The position numbers and the translations under genes are program-made. Below the pieces are notes generated by a model. It made no database searches. It worked only from the letters and a program-made list of their open reading frames with translations, and was not told the origin of the DNA. 64,000 nucleotides of DNA, from contig NZ_FPCK01000004.1 of the NCBI RefSeq assembly GCF_900116545.1, positions 248,001 through 312,000 on the forward strand, written 5' to 3'. Shown here piece after piece: positions 7,388 to 14,643 of the stretch; position 1 is the stretch's first letter, and each line of letters starts with the position of its first letter. Origin of the DNA: Devosia crocina (GTDB lineage: Bacteria > Pseudomonadota > Alphaproteobacteria > Rhizobiales > Devosiaceae).

Positions 7388-9760
7388 ATGGCGCACGATA
7401 TGGATAGAATTGAAGAGTGCGACCCCGAATCCTCGATTCTATTCCTCGGCTCCGGTTTCAGTCTTGGCGCGACAAACATCGCGAATGACAGCCCGCCGAA
7501 TGGAAAGGGGCTGCGCCGCCACTTCATTCAACAGCTCGGCCTTCCACTAGATACGGACTACGATCTGCAAGTCCTCAGCGACGAGTTCGCCGAGGACGAC
7601 TCCCATAAACTGCGCGACGAGCTTTACAGAATCTTTCGGCTGACCGCACTGACTGATGGACAAAAGGCCGTGCTCGACGAGCCATGGCGACGCATCTACT
7701 CAACCAACTACGACGATGCGGTAGAATTGCACCGGTTAAACAATAAAGAGCCACCGAACGCCTTCGACGTCTCGGAGCCGGTTCCGAATAAATTCCCTCA
7801 CGGAGCCGTAGTGCATCTCCATGGCAGCATTCGCCTGATCACGCCCGAGAACGTAAAGAACAGCCTTGTGCTCGGCGAGGGTTCTTATGTGAACCAATAT
7901 GTCGTTCGATCGCCATGGTACGATCAGTTCCAGCGCGATCTGGCGTTCGCAAGCGCCCTATACATCGTTGGCTACAGCCTCGCCGATTACCATATCGCCG
8001 GCCTTTTAATGGCCAATCCGAAACTTGCCGAGCGAACCGTCTTTATCCAAGGGGCTGGCCCAGATGAGACCTTCTTACGCCGAACCGCCCTTTACGGGCG
8101 CACGATGTTCATAGGTACTGACGGTTTTGCCCAAGCGCTCGCTTGCGCTCCGCGCTCAGCCGCCCCGGGGATTGACAACCTGCGGTCATTCCGCTCCCTG
8201 GCACCAACGCGCGACCGGAAGGCTGGCGCTCGTCCGACCGCTCCCGAGGTGTTCGACCTGCTAGTTTATGGCGACTTCGATGCCGGTCGTCTTGCCCGTT
8301 CGCAACCTGGTGAAGATTACGCGATAGCGCGTGCGGACGCCGTGCGCGTTGCGGCAGAGGCTGTTGAGTCCAAGCAATCACTAGTGGTCGATGGTCGACT
8401 TGGAAACGGCAAGTCAATCTTCCTGCACCTTCTGGCTTTCGAGCTTTCTTCCAGAGGTTGGACCTGTCTTATGCTCCGGCCCGGCCATCCAGATCTTCAA
8501 CGCGAGCTCGCAGCGCTTGCCGCCATCGACAGGGTCGTCGTCTTTGTCGACCAATATTCCGTTGCCCAAGACAGCTTGCGCGGTCTCCGCGAGGCGCTTC
8601 CAAATGCCAAGCTCGTGATTGAGATTCGCACAGGGACGTTCGAGGTTCGGTTTCACGAGCTCACCAAGCTTCTACCCAGACCGTTCGACAGGGTCAGCCT
8701 TAATGCTCTCACACGCGCGGAGGTCATAGCCTTTGGTCGATTGTGCGAGCGTGTCGGGCTTCGCGCACCCGCCGAGGATCATCGGAGCGACCTTCGTGAC
8801 TTGCTGTTAGGTCTGTTCAAGAACACAGCGATCCGGGACCGCGTTCGGGCGACACTGGGGCCGCTGTTCGAGAAGCGAGCCACACGGCGTATCCTGGTCA
8901 TGACGATGCTGATCGCCACGCATCAGACGGAAGTCGGTGCCGCCTTCGTACGATCCGTAGTCGGCGAAGATCCGTTCGTTGCGCTCAAGCCACTTGAGGA
9001 TTTGTCGCATGAGATTTTCGAGACTTCAGCCGACAACTTCAAGGCCCGGTCCGCGGTCTTTTCGTCGTTCGTAATTGCCGAGTTCATTGAGCCTGACGAG
9101 ATCGCTGATGTTGTGGTGGAGGTGACGCTGGCTGCGGCCCGTCGGCGGAGCGAGCGACCGTACCGCATCCTCATGTCGAACATGATTGCCTATTCGAGCC
9201 TGCGCAGAACCCTGCTGGGGAAGGGGGATCCGGATGCGATCATCAGCAGCATTTACGAACGCCTCCGTTATGACGAACGCGTAAACGCAGAGCCGCTATT
9301 CTGGCTTCAGTATGCTCTTGCGATGACCGAGACACCCCGGCTCGATACGGCCGATGAGTATATTGGCACCGCTTACCGGAAGGCCGAAGATCTTCCAGGC
9401 TTCCAAACCTACCAGATCGACACCCAAGCTTTTCGCATCGCGCTGTTGCGTGCGACAGAGCAGAAGCGAGGCCAGGCGATCTTCAATATCGACGCTATAA
9501 TTATCGGGATCGAGCGGATCGATGCAATGCTCGCCGACGAGAGTCATAGGTCTTATGCCGTGAAGGTACTGGATCTTGTACGGCCATTCATGGCGGCGCG
9601 AAGCGGCGATCTCACAGCGGGCGAGCGTACCGCCGTGCAGTTCTGGTTGCTGAAGGTGGAAAAGTCGCTCGCCTCGCTCTCGGATGAGTTCAAGGCAACG
9701 TCGGGCTCCGAGGCCGTACGGAGAAGCATAGAGGCGACCGCCGCGAGCTTCCTCAACTAA
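7388..9760 (+). CDS. SIR2-domain / P-loop NTPase (STAND-like) protein, probable antiphage defence
   Basis: 790 residues. The N-terminal 220 residues form a SIR2_2-type NAD-binding domain: LFLGSGFSLG at 18-27, STNYDD at 105-110, HLHGS with its conserved His at 143-147, and YIVGYSL at about 192-198. A P-loop ATPase follows (Walker A GRLGNGKS at 336-343, Walker B VVVFVDQ at 383-389), then a long helical C-terminal region typical of sensor repeats. This architecture matches the SIR2-STAND (Avs5-like) class, in which target sensing triggers NAD depletion. The ATG at 7388 follows GGGGATAAAG; a TTG lies 12 bp upstream. The gene is alone, sits beside a tRNA scar and lies between two copies of the dispersed repeat. 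Confidence 0.85.
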   Translation: MAHDMDRIEECDPESSILFLGSGFSLGATNIANDSPPNGKGLRRHFIQQLGLPLDTDYDLQVLSDEFAEDDSHKLRDELYRIFRLTALTDGQKAVLDEPWRRIYSTNYDDAVELHRLNNKEPPNAFDVSEPVPNKFPHGAVVHLHGSIRLITPENVKNSLVLGEGSYVNQYVVRSPWYDQFQRDLAFASALYIVGYSLADYHIAGLLMANPKLAERTVFIQGAGPDETFLRRTALYGRTMFIGTDGFAQALACAPRSAAPGIDNLRSFRSLAPTRDRKAGARPTAPEVFDLLVYGDFDAGRLARSQPGEDYAIARADAVRVAAEAVESKQSLVVDGRLGNGKSIFLHLLAFELSSRGWTCLMLRPGHPDLQRELAALAAIDRVVVFVDQYSVAQDSLRGLREALPNAKLVIEIRTGTFEVRFHELTKLLPRPFDRVSLNALTRAEVIAFGRLCERVGLRAPAEDHRSDLRDLLLGLFKNTAIRDRVRATLGPLFEKRATRRILVMTMLIATHQTEVGAAFVRSVVGEDPFVALKPLEDLSHEIFETSADNFKARSAVFSSFVIAEFIEPDEIADVVVEVTLAAARRRSERPYRILMSNMIAYSSLRRTLLGKGDPDAIISSIYERLRYDERVNAEPLFWLQYALAMTETPRLDTADEYIGTAYRKAEDLPGFQTYQIDTQAFRIALLRATEQKRGQAIFNIDAIIIGIERIDAMLADESHRSYAVKVLDLVRPFMAARSGDLTAGERTAVQFWLLKVEKSLASLSDEFKATSGSEAVRRSIEATAASFLN

Positions 9761-9874
9761 CGCGAGCCGATCAGGGGCGCGTTGCAATCCAAATGCGGCG
9801 CCTCGGCGGCTTTCCCAACAATGCCGCCCGGAAGCGGACTGTCCCCTTCCCACCCCGCCGCTGCCGATCAGCAT

Positions 9875-9933
9875 CGACCCCAAATCAGCCGTTCGAAGCT
9901 CTTTTTGTTGAGCCCGAGAGCTGCCGTTCAGCC
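9875..9933 (+). repeat. Dispersed intergenic repeat, copy b
   Basis: CGACCCCAAATCAGCCGTTC, then GAGAGCTGCCGTTCAGCC about 20 bp later. It is preceded by CGGAAGCGGACTGTCC and CACCCCGCCGC, which align with the left half of the fuller unit at 17935-18107. The rest of 9761-10129 holds no supported gene. Confidence 0.6.
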
Positions 9934-10129
9934 AGTCATCGCGAGAGGGCGTGGTATAGTGCCAGATAGTATGCTCTTGCGCGCGCCGATCTCGCTCAGG
10001 GATGGTCATGCCGTCGATCCGCCACATGTCCTCAAGCCATGTCGCCAGCACCTGGCAGGTCGAGGTCGAGGTCTAGGTCCGTCTTAGCCGGTTCGAACTG
10101 GTGCGCGTAACCGGCGAGATCATCATTCC

Positions 10130-10423
10130 CTAGTGGGCGGTGCAGGTTCCACAGCTGCAGCAGTCTGGAACTTCTGTCGGCAACAGGGCCGCCATGGTGA
10201 AGGGCAATTGGCCGGTAAGGAGCTCGGGCCGCACCTGAAGGGCGATTGCGATTCTGTGGACCGTAGCGAGCGGCACGTCACCCTTAGCGTTCAGCGCTCC
10301 TTCGAGGCGGGCAATGGCGCGCTCGCTCAAACCTGTCAGCTTGGCCAGTTTCGGCCGGCCGATCTTGCGAGTCTTACGCACCAGAACAAGCCGCTCGGGA
10401 TCAATGATCATGGCCTCAGACAC
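10130..10423 (-). CDS. XRE-family HTH regulator with Cys-rich C-terminal tail
   Basis: 97 residues from a GTG at 10423, which has an AGAGGAA ribosome binding site and lies 19 bp after the COG0523 gene. A helix-turn-helix is visible (RPKLAKLTGLSERAIARLEG, about residues 23-42), followed by the usual second half (PLATVHRIAIALQVRPELL). The protein ends in DCCSCGTCTAH, with Cys at 88, 89, 91 and 94 and His at 97, a plausible metal-binding tail. As the third gene behind zur and a COG0523 GTPase it may add a second zinc-responsive layer; this is inference. A longer upstream frame overlaps the GTPase gene and is rejected. Confidence 0.75.
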   Translation of the reverse strand: MSEAMIIDPERLVLVRKTRKIGRPKLAKLTGLSERAIARLEGALNAKGDVPLATVHRIAIALQVRPELLTGQLPFTMAALLPTEVPDCCSCGTCTAH

Positions 10424-10442
10424 GGGGTTCCTCTTCTCAACT

Positions 10443-11534
10443 TCAGGATTTGCTCCTGCGTACCTTTTTCGGCTTGAGCGTGAGCAGAAAACTTTCCAAT
10501 GCCTTTTCGTCGATCCCGTCGGCAATGACAACAAGGCGGGTGCGATGATCCTGGCTCGGCCAGGATTGCAACCTCTGCGGCGGATGGAATATGCCCTGCA
10601 CGATATGGATGAGATAGGGGCGGCCAGGATCATCTGCGAGCGAGATCAGCCCCTTGAGACGCAGAAGCCGGTCACCCGCGGCGCGCATCAATATGTCGAG
10701 AAACGTCGTGACCTGGCGCGATGTCACCGACCCTTCAATAACAAGGCTCTTGGTATAGACATCCGAGTGCCGGTTCCCAGGCAGCCATTGCGAGGGCGCT
10801 TGGACGCCAAAAGCCTTCGCTAGGGGGCTTTCGTCCTTGAGCCAGGCGAGTACGTCCATGCTTCGTCCATCCGGCGCATAAATTCCGTGGTCAAGTAGTG
10901 TCTCGGGCTGCGCCAGCGGGTCCTGAATATCGAGGATCCGAGCCGACGGATTGATGCGCGCCACGAGCGCCGCAAGCGCCTCGCGCCGTCCCGCTGGATC
11001 ATCGTGCAACATGTCTGCCTTGGTCAGGGCGACACGGTCGGCAAAGGCCAGTTGCTTGTGGGCGAGCAAACGCTCTTCGACCGTTTCCTCACCCTTGAGG
11101 GCATCGAGCGTGGTGATGACGGCTGCCAATGCAAAGAAACGCCCCGCGATGGAGTGATGGGACGACATCAGCATCTGGTTGATGATCGGCGCAGGGTCGG
11201 CAAGGCCGGTGGTTTCGATGACCACCCGGTCAACGGCGCTAACCTCTCCATTGTCCATGGCTTCGGACAGCCGCGCCAGGGTGCTTACTATGTCATTGCC
11301 CGGTTCGCAGCAAATGCAGCCGGTGGAGGTCTCGATCAGGTCCGAGGCTGTGCCGTCCACCTTGAACAGGTCATTGTCGATCGGCACATCGCCGAACTCG
11401 TTGACCATCACCGCTGTCCGGGGGGCGTCGGTCCGCAACATGCGGTTCAGCAGGGTGGTTTTTCCCGAGCCGAGGAAACCGGTCAGCAGATAGACGGGCA
11501 CGGGATTGTCGAAATGTCCGAGAGCTTGTTTCAT
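10443..11534 (-). CDS. COG0523 (CobW/ZigA-like) GTP-binding metallochaperone
   Basis: 363 residues. G3E-family GTPase: P-loop GFLGSGKTT at 19-27, the metal-binding GCICC motif at 72-76, a Walker B-type region (VDRVVIETTGLADP) and a C-terminal CobW_C domain. Family members under Zur control deliver zinc to client enzymes when zinc is scarce. The ATG at 11534 overlaps the zur stop (ATGA), so it is translationally coupled to zur. It differs in length and sequence from the second COG0523 protein at 16639-17838. Cobalamin synthesis is not suggested, as no cob genes are near. Confidence 0.9.
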   Translation of the reverse strand: MKQALGHFDNPVPVYLLTGFLGSGKTTLLNRMLRTDAPRTAVMVNEFGDVPIDNDLFKVDGTASDLIETSTGCICCEPGNDIVSTLARLSEAMDNGEVSAVDRVVIETTGLADPAPIINQMLMSSHHSIAGRFFALAAVITTLDALKGEETVEERLLAHKQLAFADRVALTKADMLHDDPAGRREALAALVARINPSARILDIQDPLAQPETLLDHGIYAPDGRSMDVLAWLKDESPLAKAFGVQAPSQWLPGNRHSDVYTKSLVIEGSVTSRQVTTFLDILMRAAGDRLLRLKGLISLADDPGRPYLIHIVQGIFHPPQRLQSWPSQDHRTRLVVIADGIDEKALESFLLTLKPKKVRRSKS

Positions 11535-11929
11535 CGGGCCGCTCCAATGCAATCCCGGCAAAGTCCGCGCAGCTCTACGGTCACCTTGGAAATGGCGAAT
11601 GGCTGGTTGCTGGACCAGCGTGTCAGCCCGCGACCGATATCGGCATCCGTGAACTCCTCCACCTGCCCACAGGTATTGCAAATCGCAAAAGCGGTGGGTC
11701 CTTCCCCGTGCCGATGGGCACAAGCGATGAAAGCATTGAGGCTCTCGAGGCGGTGCACCATTCCATATTCGACGAGCTTGTCGAGCGCACGATAGACTTG
11801 AAGCGGTGCCTTGAAATTGCTGCCCTTGAGCCGGTCGAGCAATGCATAGGCGCCCAGTGGCACTCTGGCCGCCAGGAGCGCGTCCCACACCTGCTTCTGA
11901 TTGGGAGTGAGCGCTGCATGTTGATTCAT
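11531..11929 (-). CDS. zur: Zinc uptake regulator, Fur family
   Basis: 132 residues from the ATG at 11929. A winged helix comes first (LTPNQKQVWDAL, then APLQVYRALDKLVEYGMVHRLES). A metal-binding domain follows with the His/Cys stretch CAHRHGE at 70-76 and two CxxC pairs at 84-87 and 124-127, the structural zinc site usual for Zur. It is divergent from the azt import genes, and the intergenic region holds an imperfect palindrome suitable as operator. Zur represses zinc importers when zinc is sufficient. Zur rather than Fur is assigned from the neighbours and the short length. Confidence 0.9.
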   Translation of the reverse strand: MNQHAALTPNQKQVWDALLAARVPLGAYALLDRLKGSNFKAPLQVYRALDKLVEYGMVHRLESLNAFIACAHRHGEGPTAFAICNTCGQVEEFTDADIGRGLTRWSSNQPFAISKVTVELRGLCRDCIGAAR

Positions 11930-11958
11930 CTCAATTCCGGCCTTGCTTCGCATTGTCT

Positions 11959-11976
11959 GTAATGTAATAACGTCAC
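11959..11976. promoter_or_regulatory. Candidate Zur operator in the zur-azt divergent region
   Basis: GTAATGTAATAACGTCAC, an 18-bp imperfect palindrome (12 of 18 positions symmetric) of the AT-rich form expected for Zur boxes. It lies 29 bp upstream of the zur ATG and 33 bp upstream of the aztA GTG, so one site could control both directions. Confidence 0.6.
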
Positions 11977-12009
11977 GAAATTTCAGCAACCGCTTTTCGA
12001 GCTCTTTTC

Positions 12010-12777
12010 GTGCAGCCAGCCGTCGTCACATTTTCCGATCTTACGCTTAGCTATGGCGGGCACCCGGCGGTGCACCACCTGACCGGTGCCGTGCGCCGGG
12101 GATCGTTGACGGCCGTTGTCGGTGCGAACGGCTCGGGGAAGTCCACGCTAATGAAGGGCATTGTCGGCATATTGCCGCCGATGACCGGTCGCTGCACCGT
12201 GCAGCGCGGCTTGCGCATGGCCTATCTGCCGCAGCAGTCCGAAGTTGACCGCAGCTTCCCCGCGCGGGTTATCGATCTCGTGTCGCTGGGCCTCTGGCCG
12301 AAGCGGGGACTGCTTGGCCGCCACCGGCAGGATGATCGCGACGCGGTTCGGCAAGCTCTGTCGGGCGTGGGTCTCGACGGCTTCGAGAGCCGGCCGATCG
12401 ACAGCTTGTCCGGCGGGCAGATGCAGCGGACCCTGTTCGCCCGGGTGCTGGTCCAGAACGCGGACCTCATCCTGCTGGACGAACCGTTCAATGCCGTCGA
12501 TGCCCGGACAGTGGCCGACCTTGTTGCTCTGCTCAAGCGCTGGCAGTCCGAAGAAGGGCGGACTGTCCTGGTCGTGGTGCATGACCTTGACCTGGTGCGT
12601 GAACATTTTCCCGAGGCCCTGTTGCTGGCACGCCGGCCGGTGGCCTGGGGCGATGCGCGCGATGTGCTCGATGCCGGCAATCTGCTCAAGGCGCGTCAAT
12701 TCCACGAAGCCTGGGACGAGACTGCCCCGTGGTGCGAACCGGCTCATGGCCATGCTCATCAGGAGCGCGCCTCATGA
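12010..12777 (+). CDS. aztA: Zinc ABC transporter ATPase (AztA/ZnuC)
   Basis: 255 residues from a GTG. Walker A is GANGSGKST, the Q-loop is YLPQQSEVD, the signature is LSGGQMQR and Walker B is LILLDEPFNAVD, with the switch His in VVVHDLD. The C-terminal tail HGHAHQ is His-rich, as often in zinc transporter ATPases. It is the first gene of the rightward zinc operon and its stop overlaps the permease start (ATGA). The Azt assignment rests on the AztD homologue downstream; ZnuC would be the equivalent name. Confidence 0.9.
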   Translation: MQPAVVTFSDLTLSYGGHPAVHHLTGAVRRGSLTAVVGANGSGKSTLMKGIVGILPPMTGRCTVQRGLRMAYLPQQSEVDRSFPARVIDLVSLGLWPKRGLLGRHRQDDRDAVRQALSGVGLDGFESRPIDSLSGGQMQRTLFARVLVQNADLILLDEPFNAVDARTVADLVALLKRWQSEEGRTVLVVVHDLDLVREHFPEALLLARRPVAWGDARDVLDAGNLLKARQFHEAWDETAPWCEPAHGHAHQERAS

Positions 12778-13649
12778 ACTGGCTGTTCGACGTCTTCATC
12801 GCCCCGTTTCTTGAATTCGCGTTCATGCAGAAAGCGCTTCTGGGTGCATCGATGCTGTCCCTCAGCGCCGGGCCGGTGGGCGTTTTCCTAATGCTGAGGC
12901 GCATGAGCCTGACCGGCGATGCCATGGCGCACGCCATCTTGCCCGGCGCGGCCGCCGGCTTTCTCATGTTCGGCCTTGAAATCGTGCCGATGACCATTGG
13001 CGGACTGGCGGCGGGCGTCGTGGTGGCGTTGGCCGCAGGGGCGGTGTCTCGCTTCACCATCCAGAAGGAGGATGCCTCAATGGCGGCCTTTTATCTGATC
13101 GCGCTCTCGGTTGGCGTGGTGATGGTGTCGATGCGCGGCTCCAGCATCGACCTCATGCATGTCCTGTTCGGCACGGTGCTGGCGCTCAATACCGATGCAT
13201 TGGTGCTGATCGGACTGGTCGCCGCGACGACCATGCTCACCCTTGCGGTGTTCTGGCGTGCATTGGTCGCTGAATGCCTTGATCCCCTGTTCCTGCGCTC
13301 GGTGTCGCGGCTCGGTTCGCCCGTCCACTTCATTTTCCTCGGCCTCGTCGTCCTCAATCTGGTGGCCGGATTTCAGGCGCTGGGCACTTTGCTGTCGGTC
13401 GGTCTCATGGTTCTGCCGGCCGTTTCAGCCCGTTTCTGGGCGCGTCGCGTCGAAACCATGGCCCTGCTCGCGGTGGCGATCGGCATGGCTTCGTCCATTT
13501 CCGGACTTCTCTTGTCCTACCACCTGAGCCTGCCATCGGGCCCGGCCATGATCCTGTCCGCGGGCGTTGCCTATGCCGTATCCGTGGTTGCGGGCCGACG
13601 CGGCCTATTGATCACCTTGCGCCCACGCCCATCTCACCGAACTGCCTGA
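12774..13649 (+). CDS. aztB: Zinc ABC transporter permease (AztB/ZnuB)
   Basis: 291 residues, an ABC-3 family permease with eight or so hydrophobic helices spread along the chain. The conserved ABC-3 signature region is seen in MQKALLGASMLSLSAGPVGV and RRMSLTGDAMAHAILPGAA. The start follows AGGAGCG by 7 bp and overlaps the aztA stop. It carries zinc from the periplasmic binding protein across the inner membrane. Confidence 0.9.
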   Translation: MNWLFDVFIAPFLEFAFMQKALLGASMLSLSAGPVGVFLMLRRMSLTGDAMAHAILPGAAAGFLMFGLEIVPMTIGGLAAGVVVALAAGAVSRFTIQKEDASMAAFYLIALSVGVVMVSMRGSSIDLMHVLFGTVLALNTDALVLIGLVAATTMLTLAVFWRALVAECLDPLFLRSVSRLGSPVHFIFLGLVVLNLVAGFQALGTLLSVGLMVLPAVSARFWARRVETMALLAVAIGMASSISGLLLSYHLSLPSGPAMILSAGVAYAVSVVAGRRGLLITLRPRPSHRTA

Positions 13650-13661
13650 AAGGTCCTCCCC

Positions 13662-14591
13662 ATGATCCGTCAACTGTCCACTGCTCTGCTGTGTTCTGTT
13701 ATATCATTGCCTAGCCAAGCGGTGTTTGCTCAGGAGAAGCTTCAGGTCGTCGCGAGTTTCTCGATCATCGGCGATTTCGCGCAAAAGGTGGGTGGCGACC
13801 TTATCGAGCTCAGGACCCTAGTGGGCCCCAATGGGGACGCCCACGTCTATGAGCCGCGTCCTGCCGATGCCATTGCGCTCGCAGGCGCCGATGTCGTGTT
13901 GAACAATGGACTGGAATTCGAAGGCTTCCTCGACCGGCTGATTACCGCCAGCGCGACCAAGGCCGAAATCGTGACCTTGAGCGATGGTATCGAAACACGC
14001 GAGGAGCCTGGTGGCGGGCACTATCACTTTATTGATGGTCAGGCGGTGTTCCACGCTGGGGCATATGATCCGCACGCCTGGCAATCAGTGGCCAATGCCA
14101 AGATTTATGTCGAAAACATCGTCGAGGCGTTCTGCGCTGCGGATGCTGCGTCCTGCGAAGCCTATACCGCTGCTGGCAACACCTACCTTGGCGAACTGGA
14201 TGATCTGCACGCGCAAATTCTTGAGAGCGTCGCTGCGCTACCAGAGCACCGCCGTACAGTGGTGGTCGCGCACAATGCCTTTGGCTATTTCGAAGGCGAA
14301 TATGGCATCCACTTCATTTCCCCGCAGGGCGTCTCAACCGAATCGGAAGCATCGGCCGCCGATGTTGCAGGCCTCATCCGCGATATCCGCGATCAGAATG
14401 CCGGCGCCATCTTCTCCGAAAACATCGCCGACACGCGCCTGATCGACCAGATCGCGGCGGAAGCCGGCTTGCCCATCAGCGGTGTGCTCTATTCGGACGC
14501 TTTGTCCGGCCCCGATGGGGCTGCCCCCAGCTACATCGCCATGATGCAACACAACGCGCAAGTCATTACCGCCGGGCTTGCTGCCGACTAA
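13662..14591 (+). CDS. aztC: Periplasmic zinc-binding protein (AztC/ZnuA), cluster A-I
   Basis: 309 residues with a signal peptide ending at about AVFAQ (residue 24). The fold starts with KLQVVASFSIIGDFAQKVGGD. Expected ligands are His in GDAHVYEP, His in PHAWQSV, His in VVAHNAFGYF and Asp in LYSDAL. The His-rich loop common in ZnuA is reduced to GGGHYHF, which fits the AztC type, which is fed by AztD. It starts 12 bp after aztB with an AAAGGTCC binding site. Confidence 0.9.
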   Translation: MIRQLSTALLCSVISLPSQAVFAQEKLQVVASFSIIGDFAQKVGGDLIELRTLVGPNGDAHVYEPRPADAIALAGADVVLNNGLEFEGFLDRLITASATKAEIVTLSDGIETREEPGGGHYHFIDGQAVFHAGAYDPHAWQSVANAKIYVENIVEAFCAADAASCEAYTAAGNTYLGELDDLHAQILESVAALPEHRRTVVVAHNAFGYFEGEYGIHFISPQGVSTESEASAADVAGLIRDIRDQNAGAIFSENIADTRLIDQIAAEAGLPISGVLYSDALSGPDGAAPSYIAMMQHNAQVITAGLAAD

Positions 14592-14643
14592 CCCCACCCC
14601 TTCACCTGGTGCCTGAGCGCACCTGCAATCCCTGGAGAAACCA

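Noticed and set aside
9296..10051. Minus-strand frame of 251 codons overlapping the SIR2 gene end
   Set aside because: Mostly antisense to the SIR2 gene; the intergenic part is dispersed repeat.
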